Positions 32,799 to 47,268 of a stretch of DNA of 64,000 nt are shown here, in pieces. Made by a program: the position numbers and the translations under genes. The stretch is from positions 10,914,501 to 10,978,500 of the forward strand of contig OZ019759.1 in NCBI GenBank assembly GCA_947034885.2. Direction: 5' to 3'. Below the pieces are notes generated by a model. That model made no database searches and was not told the DNA's origin. It worked only from the letters and a program-made list of their open reading frames with translations. Every line of letters starts with the position of its first letter. The stretch's first letter is position 1. Source of the stretch: Thuidium tamariscinum (Eukaryota > Streptophyta > Bryopsida > Hypnales > Thuidiaceae).

Positions 32799-35700
32799 GT
32801 GGTCAGTTCAAAGACATACAACAGCACGTGGTTTGTGGCAATAACATATAAGAAATGAAATGCACTGACTAAGACATTAACTAGTTCCTCAACGTGAAAT
32901 CCCTCTGCATTCGTCATGATGATCATGCTCACTGTCGGACGAGCACTTGTTGAAGTGACCATCTGAGTCCTACACAAGCTACTAATTGTCGAATTCAACC
33001 AATTTAACAAATTACCTCACCAACACTTACTTGGTCTTGAACTGCACCCATCTGCTCAGTCTATTCCATAACTAGCACTCAGAGCTCCTCCCTTCTCGTC
33101 GACGAACATCACACCAGGATCATAGCGCTGCATCTGAGGAACACCACGACCAATGGGAAGTGAGAAACTTGGTTTCCTGCAGTAAACGTTTCTGAATAAG
33201 AGCAACTGCAATTGCTGAGCCAAGAAGCTGCTTGTTGACATAGAAAACCGGTTCTTCAATTCCGTATGCAGCTTCGGAAAGAAACATGTGCGCAGAATAC
33301 TAGAGCAATTTCAGTCTTCATCAAGCTTAATGTTGTGACTAGGGAAGGACTCCACCCTCTGAATTTCAACACTTTCCCATTCAACATTTATAACAAACTG
33401 AAACTGAGATCCTGTTGAGACCACGGCAGCACCTGCTCCTCTTCATCTTGCTGCAATGTAGCTAAATTACCGGAGGTCGCTTTCTACTTCCTGTCGGGGC
33501 TCCCGATAAGGGCCTCACATAGATCATGTGAAAAAAATGTATTCAGCGAGCTTGATCTAATGTATGTAGCCTTAACTAGGGCCGAACGAGAAGTTTCAAC
33601 CTCGGCCATAGCTAACAGTTTCATTCGTTGCTCTGTCCGAGCTTAATCATGGAAAAGCGAGACATTCTTCAAGAGATGTTCAAATATTAGCTCACACACT
33701 GAAGGTCACAATGCCGATGTTCGATTCCACTCGATAAAAATCTACTACACAGGGCAACACCATGCTGCTCTCTGTAGAAAACTTTGGATACTTGTCAACT
33801 AAGCCACAGTAAATTGATATGCCCAAGATGTATACTAGAAAACCAAAAATGTATCAAAGCTACTGGATTGGAACACCATGTACGTCAATTTCTAATGCAA
33901 AACCTGCTAATTGTAAAGCGGTTCGGTTCTCTACGACACCTCCACAACGTGAGTTCTCCGACAGTGAAGCTAAAATAAAAGAAAGATTACCTGACAGGTT
34001 GTTCCTTCCTGGGCCACTAGCAAAGCAAAACCTGAAGAGTCTTTCCAATTCTTCGTGCTCCTCATATCAGATGTTCCTCCATCAAGGGATTCTTCAACAT
34101 TGGTACATCATGTCACAACTTTCGATGCGGCTTCATCTCTGGCCTGCATTCAACATTTGTGCTCAGTAATCAAACTTTGTTTTGCTTAGGGCAATTGGAG
34201 TTCGGGACAACCGACTACTGCAACTACACAACCCTAAACGACCGGACCACCAAACTAATTTTTTCCTCCTCGATACGAGGAGAACTGAGGTGACTCACTT
34301 CGAGAGTCGGCTATCCTTCTAACTTGTTAGCATCCACAGCCAATGCTACTGCTGCAGCACTGTTATCCGTAGTCACATAACAGTCACTATGATGCCTGCA
34401 CCTGCAAAGACTTCCCAAATCAAATCCTTACATCGAAGAAACAACTGAAAAGGTTTATGAAATGCCCCAAACTACAGCAGCCTTGACAGAAAATCAGGCT
34501 CCCTTGTCATGAACTCAACAGAATTAAAACCAAGACTTACGGTTTCCACATTTTGCAATTTTCATCCAACCACTCATCATTTCAAGCTCTGTCTAAGCCA
34601 TGTTCTCAAGCACGAGCTACCAAGGAAACACATACCGCAAATCACAAACGGTATAATGGCATCAGTGATGATTTCGAATAAGCAAGCTCGGAAGACCCAA
34701 CCTATTCACGCACTTTAATTTCTTCATTACAGTCCACCAAAGGCGTGAGATTGGCATGCTCGGTTCCATGGCTAATACAAAATTATAAAAATAGAGCTTC
34801 TTCAGTTGGAATCTCCTTTGATTTGCTCACAATAATAATTCAAAATCTGAGCATTTCCATGATGTCTACTCAACCTAGTGCAATGATGGGTGGTTGTCTT
34901 CAGGGAGATAGTACCCAACAATTCCAATGCAGTTCAAGCAAAATTCAGAAACACTGATCACCCACAGAGGAAGAGGATGCACACTATCCATACAAGGCCA
35001 TACCACTCGGTGGTGTCGTAGCCTTTCACTGTGCTGGTGAATCCGAGGCGCATTCGACCAATTTCTGTAAGGCGGACTTACAATGAGAGCAGTGAAAGAG
35101 TACCATACCCCTTCGCAATTTCACAAACGAGACCAAGCACCAAATGCGGCTGCAGCCACCCACAGAATCGTCAAATGAGAGTCGACCTTTACTTCATAAC
35201 AGTAACAAGAACCACTATCCCTTACAAATAAACAACTCAGAAATGAAAACTTCCATATACCAATCCATAACATTTGTCACTGCCCTTCCAGAAGTCAAAT
35301 CTCCATTGCCAATGTTGACCAATGAACAACCAATACCTTTGGCCCAGTTCAGAAGAAGACTGTCATTCTCAATTCGCTCCCATGGGTTCAACTTCTCTTT
35401 CATGTTAATCGCTCTCTCATCCATTGTGCTAGCACCTGCCACGTTGACAAGTACATAGCACGATTAAGAGAAACTGTCAGGTACATTCATAGACGGTACA
35501 TCAATGTACTGCTTTCTCATCCCGGAGCCTCAAAGATGTAGGAGGGATTACCAACTTCAAGGCTTCCAGTTACCTTCCTGAATCAGTGCACCAAAACAAA
35601 ATCTCAACGACTCATTCACGTCACTTCCCTAGCAAATGAATTGTGCACATAAAGCCAATGTAGAGATAAGATAACCCACTGCATAAGTGCGAGACCTGTA

Positions 35701-38700
35701 CCTTATCCCAATAATAGAAGAAGGTTGTATAAGTAGCGTTGGCTCTGGTGCTCGGACTGAAACAATCAGGTGTATTTGACTGCAATAAGACATAAACGGC
35801 TGAACCACTATTCCATATGGTTAAAAATTCTTCTTCCTGAAGACCAAACAGACACCACACCCTATAATATAAATTCGTGACGCAATAAAAATGCTCAGCA
35901 ATTCATATGGCTTGCTCTTCATCGTTGTCGTAGGTAGCCAGAACCCTAGCGGCACGATCACCTTCGATACCCTTTTCCCGCTTTCGGTTCTAGGAAGATC
36001 AGAATCCAAGAATCTGCACGAGACAAAAATACCATCACAGGTGATCGCCCACTTGGCAGACTGAAATTCTTACTTTCCTTGGGGAATCATGAATCTGTAA
36101 TGCTAATTCAAGGTACACGGCATCCAACATTTTGGCCTCCTCTTTCTCCGGTTTGCATCGACGAAACCGTAGAATCGAGGCTATAGCATCCACGTAGACC
36201 GCACAAAATCTTAGTCCATGAATGCCCAGAAGGTCATCAAAGGCTTCTCAAGTCATAAAACTCAAGTTCAATGCCATATCATGGCATTGAGCATCTGTTC
36301 GTAGAATTGTGACCCCTACTCTAGTTTTTCTTTATATACGGGAGTTGCCCAATCCAAAATTTAATGAAAGCAAGGGACATTTCAGGATTCTAAAAATGCG
36401 ACTTGCATTTCGAATTGACCTTCATCATTTCTTCATTTTTGCGTCGTTTGTTTTTTCAAAAAGACATTCTGTAGGGGGAAGAAGAAGGTGAACATGACAC
36501 TGGGAAACGAGAAAGACTGCATGACGATTCAGGATTAACATTTGTGGTAAACAGAGTTTCAGAGGGGAAAAAAAAAGGACAGCAGACCAAGATGCAGAAG
36601 ATTCTATGCACTCCTACCAAACCAATCAAAGTCATCGCCAGAATCTGAAACCATTCCTGTTTTCAGAGTCCACCCCAACGTTCATCTATGCGTCTTAAGA
36701 CATACCAACAACCTGGCTACAAAGAGCGTACAAGGCTATATATTTTAATGCGACATACATAGGATTGGTGATAGGTGGAAGGAAAAAATTTATCCGTTTT
36801 TACGCTTCTTATATGACGTCCATCTGCACAATGATAAGTTCAGCTCTCACTGAAACAACAAGTGGCAACAGTGATACGACTAATAGTATGAACCCACCTT
36901 GAATTGTTTGTCTCCATACGTTTGGAGACCATACTCAATAGCTTCTTTGCAGTGGCCCATATCAATATACTCGGCTACCGTTGCATCTTCTATCTGTAAA
37001 ATGCACAACATAACATAGCTAAATTCACAGTCACGTACTTTGAACAGAAATAGACACAAGACTGCAGTGGCACATACAGAAAATCAGAGATACTCCTCTC
37101 AGACTGAGAAAATCAAACTTGGCAGTTGATAACACTGTAGGTAGTTTTCAGCAAACAGACGAGTGCCAAACTGATAGACATTTAACCCCCAAGTGCCATA
37201 ATAGCCTAGTATGTTCCGAAGATGCACTTTCAATTAGTGGTTCAGCCACTGAGGACTACATTTACTGGCGTTCTGAAGTCAAAACCGTTTGCCATCATCA
37301 GTACGAATCCATAACATCCGCGACATCACAAGAGAGCTGACTTGCAAACTCAGGGACTCGAGAAATTTCAAATTGGAACTTCTGAAAACAATCCAACTCC
37401 GAGGACTATTGCCAACAGAATGAAGTTACCTCTTCCATGGAGCACACTGTGACATTGCTCCCAGACAGCGCATCAACAAGTCCTGCGAGAGGTGTCAAGG
37501 AAACAAAGCAAGTTGACACTTCAGAGAGATAATTATGATCCCTGAATTGCTTTTGAGGTTGTCAGAAGCACCGATCCATTCAAATAGACATATTGCATCC
37601 AACTTAGCTTCCCCATTGGCTTGCCTGATTTGTGCACCGGAAGCTCCGAGATTAGGATTTTGTTGTAGCTCCGCCTCAGCTAGGATGCGAAGCTCTAAAT
37701 GAAACTCAAAGTGAAATGAGCTCCGAGGCACCTCCCTGCTGTGCATCCATCATTGAGCCTGGAAAAGCGCATTACAGGCAAATCAGAGCTCATGCACGAG
37801 AGTTCTATCATGGAATTAGAAAAAGACTTGGTAGCACTGTAAAGTAGAGCTCACTGTAACAATGCGGAACCTGATCCTGTTTCCAATATAATCACACCCG
37901 TCATCGAAGTCAGCTCACCTATTCATACTCCTCCTTGCATTGATTTGCAAGTGGTTTAACATGACTCGATTGATTATGTGGTCACTGATATTTGCAAGGA
38001 CAGTAGAGTTCGCTATTCTCCGTTGAATACTGGATGGTAACCACTCACTTCGAATGATTGCAGAAGATATACATATGTAGAAAACTCAGAAACGCCTGAA
38101 AATGTCACCAAAAACAAATTCGGGTCTTCCACTCTCCAAAGCTCTACACGCTTGTCTCCCGATGGAAGCACGCTCCTCCATATTGGTAACAATGTCGAAG
38201 GTAATGCAATTAGTATCCTCTACTTCAATCTCCAGAAGATATGGCCAAGTAACGATACATACTTGAAAACATTTAATATCGCCAGGGAAACGAGAATACA
38301 GAGAACGAGGGATACATACAGGCGGACCCACTCGATACATTGGTTTCATGGTCACTTTGAGGACTGTTCCCGATGTTCCACCTGCAAATCCTGCTGTGAT
38401 TACTCTTAGAAGCGGGAAAGACAAAGGGAACTCAATTGGCTGTATTCTAAAAAAATACACTACTTCGGATTCTCAATTAATAGCAGTGAAGCTAAATAGA
38501 AACAAATCAAATGCAATTTACTTGTGATATTAGGCTTACTGATTTATGGCATTCGGTTCCATGCTCACAAGGAAAAGAGGGGCAGGACAGAAGAGATGCC
38601 TGTGGAGGAACTCGTGCCATTGACGACGCTTCTGCTCAGTGCCCGACCCGAGGATAGTACGATCTTGCGTTGCTGTTGGCTTGTAAATAACCACTCCCTA

Positions 38701-40898
38701 CCCCACCCTGATATACAATCCAAAATACCACCACTCTCTCACCCACTGCTTCTTCCATAATCATATTCCACGGTGCTCAAACTCTCATCTTCGACCGCAC
38801 GCCACTATTAGAACCCTCCCACTGACGTCTTGTCTCACTAAGAGAAACCCTAAATCGACGACCACAGAGCTCGCAATTCTCTGAAAACCTGGAAAGGCCA
38901 CTCAAATCCATCGATACACTACCGACACTACAAGTTCACGAATCCAATCCCTAAATTGAAAACCACCGGTCTGGCAACCTCAGAAAACCTGGAAATGCCA
39001 CTGCAAATACTCTGATGTACTACCAGAACTTCCATTTCACCAACCCAAATCCTGAGTTGAGAACCACGCATTTGACAACCTCAGAAGAGAACTGGAAACG
39101 CCCATGAAACCCGGCAATCCCCCATCGCCAATCCAAACCGTCACTTGAAAGCAACGAGGCTCGTGAACTCCAGAAACCTGGGAATGTCAATCAAATCCTC
39201 AGATATCCTAGCAGCACTTCCAATTCAATATTCTCAACCCTCATGTGACGATCAACACATGAGAACCAGTTCAATTGCCATACTAGGAAGGATGGTTTGA
39301 CATGATTGATGCAGGTGCTATGGAATCTGCTCCTTGTTCTGTTGTACCCTGTAGAAGGTCGACAATGCAAGACTAATATTATTGCTGAAGCACTGAACAA
39401 GACTGTGCAGCGTGGAGTAAGTGGCATTTGGCTAAGGCCCACACCTCTTGTTCTGTCTTTTCGGAATGGCTAATCTCATTCTCAAAGAATCGGTAGCCAT
39501 GAGCATTACCTGAAATTTACAAATACAGAATGGTACTACAGAAATGATCTCCAAGAGGGTATACCGAAGTGATCACCGACATTACTGTACTTCACAGCTC
39601 ATCTGCACATCTACATGGACAAAGCGCAATGAGTACCCAAGGTAGGAATGGGCAATTCCACACACAGAGACTACAAGAACCAGAACTTTCCATCCACAGA
39701 GCCGAACTGAAATGCACACTCTGTACCGTCATAGAAAGCCTTGAATAGACAGAATATTTCAAGATGCCTTTCCATTTCACAAGTTCTTGCATACAACTGA
39801 TAATGCCAACTGCTCTATTTCACTGCCGCCAAAGAAATGCTACACCTCGCTATGTACATGAACACAATAACTGTGTCTAATGTTCTGATTCGCCCATTTG
39901 AAGGAGGGACCTTTCTATGCCTTACCTATGTGGAGGCATGCAGCACTAGGCATGGTTGTGCATATTTGTCACAGTATCCTACATTTACCCACTGTACATA
40001 TCATCATCCGAAGAGTCCAGGGAACTTACTTACAAAACTTTCCACACCTGCTAGGGCCCCTAACTGAAACACCTTACAGTTGTCCGCCAAAAATTCAAAA
40101 ACAAAACATCACGAAGGCTTCACTCCGTAGGCACATTCTCTTCAGCTCCAACGCAGCCATCTTGCAACCGCAGTGCACAATCGACAGAGGACCTTCATTT
40201 CTTCTTTGGCGTTTCCACTTTCTTTGCAGATCCCACCTGCATTTCAAGCAGCATGTGTTCTACCGTCATGATTGATAATGTGACGCATGTATGACTGCAT
40301 CTAATACTAAGGAAGAAACATAGAGAGGGTTCGAATTCAGGACATCTGTGGTACGCTAATACAGGCCGACCTTAGGATTGTGACACGTCTGCAATGCGCA
40401 AGCGCTTGCTTCTCCTCATGTCGTGCTACTCACCTTCGTCGGCTTGGACGACCTGCTGGCCTTGGTCGGAACTGGATTCACTTGGCTCCTCACAGTGCGA
40501 CGGACCTGCACAGAAGACTCCCCTCCATCTTTGACATCGCTATGAACCTGCATGTGCTTCTACAACAGCCATGTCAGTAGGCAGGTACAGGGCACTCCTG
40601 CTCCAAGACCTGCTTATTTTTGTTGTGAGTTTCTAAGCCTCCTGTACCAATCGCTCAGCAGAAGCAATGTCAACGCCTGTGTTTGTAATTCTCATTCCAT
40701 TTCCAAGGAACTTGACAACAACTGGGACTATGACATGTGATTAACCTCTGTGGAGTATGCCATTTCTCATGAGTAGCGGCAAGTGACAGCAATAGTTTCC
40801 TTTTGATTGAAATTCAAATCAGGACTGGCACTACAGAGTTGGAAGAATGCATGCTTGCGGGGCCGACATCTCACGGAATTGATTCGACATCGGACAGG
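32799..40898. other. CACTA interior of unknown content
   Basis: Eight kilobases of moderately AT-rich sequence with many short open frames on both strands and none longer than about 125 codons. A few minus-strand frames (38460-38086, 36009-35621) look more protein-like than chance but match no family I know. Exon-like pieces between possible GT-AG sites would fit captured host gene fragments, which CACTA elements often carry. I cannot support any specific gene. Confidence 0.3.
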
Positions 40899-43800
40899 TC
40901 ATGCAGCGGTGTAAGGATAGATGCGGCCTACCTTTCCAGGGGTTGCATCTTCATTGGCAGTAGGAGTTGTTTGCGATCCTGGACTGAGCACTTTCCCATC
41001 AGCAGCTGCAAAAGCATATGTGTCCGGGACCACAGTATTTGAGCCGTTCGCTTCTTTTGCACTCTCAAGCGACTGCAAAGCTCTCCTCAACGATTTCTGT
41101 GCTGGGGTTGCCGTGTCGCTGAGAAAGTTAGTGGCGACCACTACAGGCACAACCTCAACGGCTTCCAATTGTACCATTTCTTCTCCATGTGCCACAATCC
41201 CGGTATTTTCGACTGGCTCTCGCATAACTGAATTCACGAAAGCGTTGACGTCCTCCGATACGCTCTTGCTCCCATCTTTCGGTGAGGCTACAGAATTGTT
41301 TGGCACAGCTGGCACTTCCGGCACCGCAGGCACTGCAGTGGCGCTGGTGGTCCCACGACCCCGCAACAAGTCCGTCAACATGGCCTCCATACGGTCTTGT
41401 GCAGAGTCAACCTTATTCTGGTGCAGCACCATGCACTCCTCCATGGCGAACATGCGTGTGCGAACTAACTCGATTTCTGCCGCATTGTCAGTGGGGACTT
41501 TGAGTCGCTCCTCCTCCCGCCTATAAAACTCTTGAGCTACAGCACGAGTTACCTCCACAGGAAATGGTGCCCGATTATTGCGCAATGTTTGCGTCAGAAC
41601 ATGAAGATGTCATCACAATGTGAGAGAGCACCCACAAATTCAAAGACAGAACACACAACCACCTACGCACGGGGCACCATGCAAGACTACAAACGACTAG
41701 CTCAGTCGCTCACCAGCTGCACCAACATGTCCTTTTCGATTGCCTGCAGCTAAGAAGCTCTAGACCCCTTCCCTTTCGATATGGAGCGCATGTGCTCGGA
41801 CTTCTGCCTGGACGCCTCGCTCTTGCGCTTCTGAACAAGAGTATTCCACTGTTCACGGTCCACCTCCGCTGGTTTCTTCTTCCCAGAGTCTATAACTTGA
41901 TTCACCTTCCAGCGAAGGTGGATTAATGACTTCGTGATGAGTGGACCCAACCACTGTTCACTCAGCTTATTCGATGGACCGATAAGCTCCCACTCTGCGA
42001 AGATTCCAGAACACTAGATTAAATAATGTACATGCTGGAACGATGTCAGTCTGTGCATACACTGATACAAGAGGACCGCCTAACCATGACAGAGTAAAGA
42101 ACGTCAAAAACTTGGACTACCTATTTGGATACAGTCACTTACCTCAGGATATCAGAGATTGACGTGAGAACTGAGGCCACGTTCTTTGCACTTACACGTT
42201 GAGAAATCAAAGAGCATCGTACTGAACAGAAGTAGAGCGTTTTCATGACGCATTACCTTCATACAGTCGTTTGAAAAAACGACGGCGGTCAGCCTTCTCT
42301 TGGCACTCCCACCCAACCGTCAAGTTGAGGTCAGCGCAGAATAGACGAACGTCTTCGCGCAATGACTTCATCATTCTTCCATTCGGAAAGCCAATCTCAT
42401 CAATGGTGATGGGCTTCTTCATGGTCTGCCCACCCACATCAACGAGCTGCTTGACCCGACCACCCGCGTATCGCTCGTCGTCACTACTGTCGTCATTTTC
42501 ATCGTCCGCTTCTGCATGGCTGCCCGACCCGGAGCTACATGACCAAACCACCGAGATTATCAAACTCCATTCTTCCACAGCTGATTATACGGTGCCATGA
42601 CATCGAACATGCATTCTGACACTCATAGCATCAGCTGAACTGAAGCCTGCTTACAATGGCCTTCACATTTGACGTCGCTAAGCTGAAATGAGGAATGCAA
42701 TATAGGCTGTGGGTCCTGACATTTTGGACGTTCTCCTGGACATACGACAACTAAAGTTGAACCAAAAACAGTACATGCTTGCAGGCAGACCGATCCAGTG
42801 AATTACTATGTAGCGGCACGAATAACAGGTAACTAAGCAACGCTGTCCACTGTTCACTGTGCAACGGAGATATCCTAAGTGTGTTCCACGACCTTCACAA
42901 TGACAACACGTCACTGGCCACGCTGAATTGAACATGCTTGTCAGCGGAAGGAACATGGCCTATGTCCAAAAAAACAAAGTTGAAGCACATGAGATTGTGT
43001 CAATCACCTTTCTTTCTCCGCTTTCATCACGTAGCCCCCGGAGTAGCCGGACTGCTCTTCCTCTGAGGATGATCGAGCCTCGGAGTTCCCCGTTTTGCGC
43101 TTCTTCTTGCGTGGTGAGGACGAAGACGCCTTTGCCTTCCCTTTCGCTTTTGTCATAGCGGCTGCTCACTTCTCTTCTAATCTTTTGCTCCTCGCCTCCC
43201 CAACGAGTCGCGATTTCATGTCGCTCTGCCGTGTAGGGCGCTCATCCTCCCGGTAAGTGCTCCCTTTAGGATGTGCCTTTGACGCAGGCAACGTCCGCTT
43301 CATGCCACGAGCAGGTGCCATCGGTTTTTCCTTGAATTTCAAGCGGTCAACGTCGCTCCGCCCAACCTGCACACAGACATCCAAAGCATGTCAGTGACTC
43401 CGACACGTTGACACGCAAGAAGACCGTGAAATCACGGAGTCACCTACAGACAGTGAGCACGCTCAAGCGAATTCGACACAGAAAATGAATATGGGTGTGC
43501 ATCTGCGATTATGAACAGAGTACTTGCAATTGAGCAAGTGAGGCAACAGGCAAGTAGACGGTGACTAGTTGACTGAACCAAATCGCTTGAATCACTGAGC
43601 ATAATGAATTGACAGAATACACAAGCACCCGCATGTGGAACAAACACTGAACCCCTGCACTGAGATCGACAGCGCTAAGCATACATTTCGTAATCATAGA
43701 ATATAGCGAAGCAGTTGGTTGGATATGCCACAGTAGGCTTAAGACATCAACATCACAGCAATGCTAATTATGTTACCAAAAACAAACAGGGCGGAATTTG

Positions 43801-44510
43801 AAGAGAAGCAACGTTGGGAAGAAAGAAACTCACTGCCTCGGAGGATCCACGGAGAAGCGCTGCACAGAAGCTGCGAATCAAGCAAATTTGAAAAGACTAA
43901 GGAAAACCACAGATGGAAATCTAGACTATACTGAGTGTGCAATTGTGTTCTTCTAAACATAGGTGAGGAACATGCATTGTGCAAGCCTTTTTAAGCAGAA
44001 ACTAGTACCTACTCCCGCTCTTTCCCCCCCTTCCACCGCTGAGCCTATTGCCACGATGTGTGCGTCACTGGGGGCTATGACGCAGCCATCGGCATTGATG
44101 GACTGCCATTGGAGCAAGAAAGGTTCCTTGTGCCAGAGCACTGCACACACTTGTGCACGCCATTGCCATTCCACAAGAGTTACAACAAGACATGGCGGTT
44201 AGTGGTAAAGTACCTTACCCTACGTGGCTCGCTGTATGCACCTTGATTGCTCACCAGGGAATCAGCGCCAACTGAGAACCCTACTAATCGGGTGCTTCCG
44301 CCTCCATTTCCCTCGCTTGGAATTGAAGTTCTTCGCCCCGCCGTTGCACCTGCAGACAGTGAGGAAGCGAATTGCTCGATGAAGTGGGCGAACAGAGCGC
44401 AAGCGGACTCTGACACATTTGAATTCTGAGACGGCTGCTTCGGTAAGTGCTGCCCTGCACTTCTTTGTGGAGCTACGGCGCCTTGCTCGCAATGCATTGC
44501 CATCTCTACT
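40899..44510 (-). CDS. ORF1/TNPA-like gene of the CACTA (multi-exon)
   Basis: Minus-strand exon-like blocks in order: 44510-44230 (serine-rich, QPSQNSNVSESACALF), 43370-43180 (basic, PARGMKRTLPASK), 43160-43020 (KAKGKAKASSSSPRKKKRK, then acidic/serine-rich), 42578-42243 (acidic, then FPNGRMMKSLREDVRLF and KADRRRFFKRLY), 41950-41750 and 41585-40899. The 41950 block (QWNTLVQKRKSEASRQKSEH) matches the plant transposase Ptta/En/Spm type domain, and the last block begins with a coiled-coil-like segment. Such proteins bind the subterminal repeats. Exact splice sites were not resolved. The gene is divergent from TNP2, about 1.4 kb away, sharing an intergenic region in which MITE copy 2 has landed. 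Confidence 0.55.
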
Positions 44511-44800
44511 TGCCATCCCTGTAAATTTGAGCGCAAACCTGAGAAGAAGAATGGAATGGGGTTTCCGGTCTTCGAAGTGCACGAAACCCTAAACCCCTTG
44601 CCGGTGTGTGTCCTACGTGGACAGCGCACACGTAGCTGCTGACGTCAGATCATGCCCAAATGTTAGTGGACGTTCTGTACCACGTCAGGGTTTGCTTCTT
44701 TATATTGTAGTCGACGTTTGAGTGGGTTAGGGTGCTTTAAACAAGACAGCGAACAGTAGTCTACAGAAGTGCACTTGTTAGAAAACTGTCAGCACTGAAC

Positions 44801-45068
44801 GTAGGTACCTAAAATCGCCACTTATTCATACATAGCCTAGTTCTTGCTTACAATTAGTTCAAATTTTCATGTACACTTAGTAGCGTGAGAAAGCATGTTC
44901 CAACGCATCAAAGCACGCAAGATTTGGATGTGGTGTGCAGAAGTTATGAACAATCAAAATCTGTTTCTGAGAGCGCCATGTATAGTCTGTGAACATGACT
45001 GATTTTGGAAATGTATGTGCACTGTACGCGACGCTTTTAGGATTAGGACCATCTCGGGTGTACCAACC
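44801..45068. mobile_element. MITE-like element, copy 2 (older)
   Basis: A 268-bp diverged relative of 23900-24170, same order and orientation throughout: GTAGGTACCTAAAATCGCC start, CACTTATTCAT block, GAACATGACTGATTT, GTATGTGCACTGTA, ending GGTGTACCAACC. The inner stem has decayed. It lies in the intergenic region between the two divergent CACTA genes. Confidence 0.75.
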
Positions 45069-46041
45069 TTTAGTGCAGTTCAAATGCATCTTGCATGTGG
45101 ACCACACATTAGGACAGTATTAGAGTTCCAATTGAAACCCTACTACCATGAGCTTCACTGGTTCACACATTTCGATGGATCATGTCCTTCAATGTAAATC
45201 GTGTGTACAATTTTATCTTTGGCTGTCTTCGGAGATGTTCAAATAGTGTATATCTCGAAAGGTGATCCACTCCAATTAAGAGTGCACTCCAACTTTTAGA
45301 AGCTTTAACTAATTCGGAGCAACTAATGAGGGGATGCACTGATGTGCATTGTATAGGAATTATACATGTCTATTAAGGAAATAGTAGGTACAAATGTTTC
45401 TCAGAGATTTTCCTACATAAAATTCCTTTGCAAAGTACTGTCTCCATAGAAGTATTTGTCCATGTTTTTTCTAGAGTCAATTGAGTTTCAATCTTACCTT
45501 GTGATGTGTAGAACCTTCTTTCTTGACACATAGGTTCATACTGCAATCCCTGACCTTACAATAACTTAGCAAAATTATAACTGCATAGAAAACAATTGTT
45601 AGTGCGTACGTTGCTTTGTTAAGCCATATTCATACGACGTTTAAGTAATGATCGGCATTGACCTTCCTAGTAAGAAATGTATGAAATTCAATTGATAAAT
45701 ACAAGTGGATGAAAGTGTGAAAGAGGCTTCTACGGAGCCTTTTTCTTGGACACACATTAGGACATGAACATAGCCGAAATGATTGATGGGCACTAGTTTG
45801 GAAGTTCAAGGTCTTTAGGGGTGCCAACTGTTGTTGATATTTTCAGCAGAAAAGAGAGCTTGTTAAAGGTTTTGTGAAATAGTTCCTTAGTTGTTTTGTT
45901 AGTTTCTTTGAACATTTGGTTCTCAGAAGACGTATTTCAGCATGTCAAATTGAAGGTACATGCATGATAACATGGGAATTCTTCCTTCCAGGTACATACA
46001 AACAGGTGTCACTCACGAAGGCTGCTGTGCAGGAGAAAGAC

Positions 46042-46368
46042 ATGTCGGACATCGAATCTGTAGGTGAGTGCAGTCACGCACCAACTGAATATCCTTTTGA
46101 GCAGTACGAGTTAGATGAAGCAGCATATTTGGAGGAGTTGGTTTAGCAATACACAGATCATATGTACTACTATGAATCTGGAATTATTGGTAGCAAAGAC
46201 TTCCAACCTCGTACCACCGAGGATGTGTACCACCAAAATATGTATACCATATCGTGGTTCTATAGTGGTACGTATCCATTTGACCAGTGGGAGCTAGATT
46301 ATGAGAATTGGCTATACGAACAAGTTTGTTTAGCAATGTCTGAGGAAGAAGTGATAGTGAGATATTGA
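46042..46368 (+). CDS. Small acidic, aromatic-rich ORF in the CACTA
   Basis: About 108 codons from ATG (MSDIESVGECSH), interrupted by a stop at 46144-46146. It contains two copies of a short motif, YPFEQYELDEAAYLEEL and YPFDQWELDYENWLYEQ, one on each side of the stop. I do not recognise it. It may be a first exon of the TNP2 gene or a separate small gene. Confidence 0.35.
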
Positions 46369-47268
46369 GATGCTAGTCCCCGTATAGTAATGTGTTCCCA
46401 AAGTGCTCCACGGAATACATGAGTATGTTGTGGTTGAAAATGTTAGATGTTGGCGAAGTACACATTGTAGTTGCTCTGATTAGACATGATTAGTGTCCAA
46501 GTAAACAGGATAGCTTCTGCAGATACGTACAAAGTAATTTGGACGTGCTTCACCACGTTCATCTACATGATTTGCAATCAAAAATTCACGTTACATCTTA
46601 CGTGTTTTGTAAGCATCAACATGCTAAAACGTCTTAATGTCATGAATGACATGACAAGTAGACAATGCTAACTAAGACAACATAGTTGCACTTACACATA
46701 ATTGTTTCTTCTCTACATTACTTCTCCAATATCATTTCATAGTAATTGGGTGCATTTTAGAAGAAGGAGTGCAATTGAAAGTGATGGTATGTAATGTATA
46801 GCATTTCCCTGAAAGCAGATGCCAAATGTACTATGGAAAGCTTCAGGAAAATTTCGTATTTCTGGTAGTTCGTAGTTTGAACGAGATCCATGAAATGAAC
46901 AACTTGCATCTGCATGTTCCAAAGCCAACTCTAGAAGATGGTCCACAGTATTTGTGTATATTCACATTCACAGAAAACTTTCTTCAAATTATTTTGTAGT
47001 TACAATAAGAAATCGTCTCAGCAGACAGGTTCCACATTTGTAACAGGAGTTCTGCAATACTGAGTGTGAATTCCAAATCATGTGTAGTCAGTCCTCACAC
47101 ATGGAACGCTATCAGCGGTTGTGGAACAACTGTAGTATGAAACAATTTGCTGTTCACAACAATTTTGCCATGCTCAATGAAGATTTCTCATGTGCGGCAA
47201 GTGTTTTTCATGTATAGAGGAGAGACATGCGTGAAGATCATTGCTTGTAGGCAATCAAGACGTACAAT

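Noticed and set aside
34264-34290. Palindrome-like CTCCTCGATACGAGGAG
   Set aside because: The arms lack the TTATC/GATAA ends and the three-base centre differs, so I do not count it in the 21-bp family.
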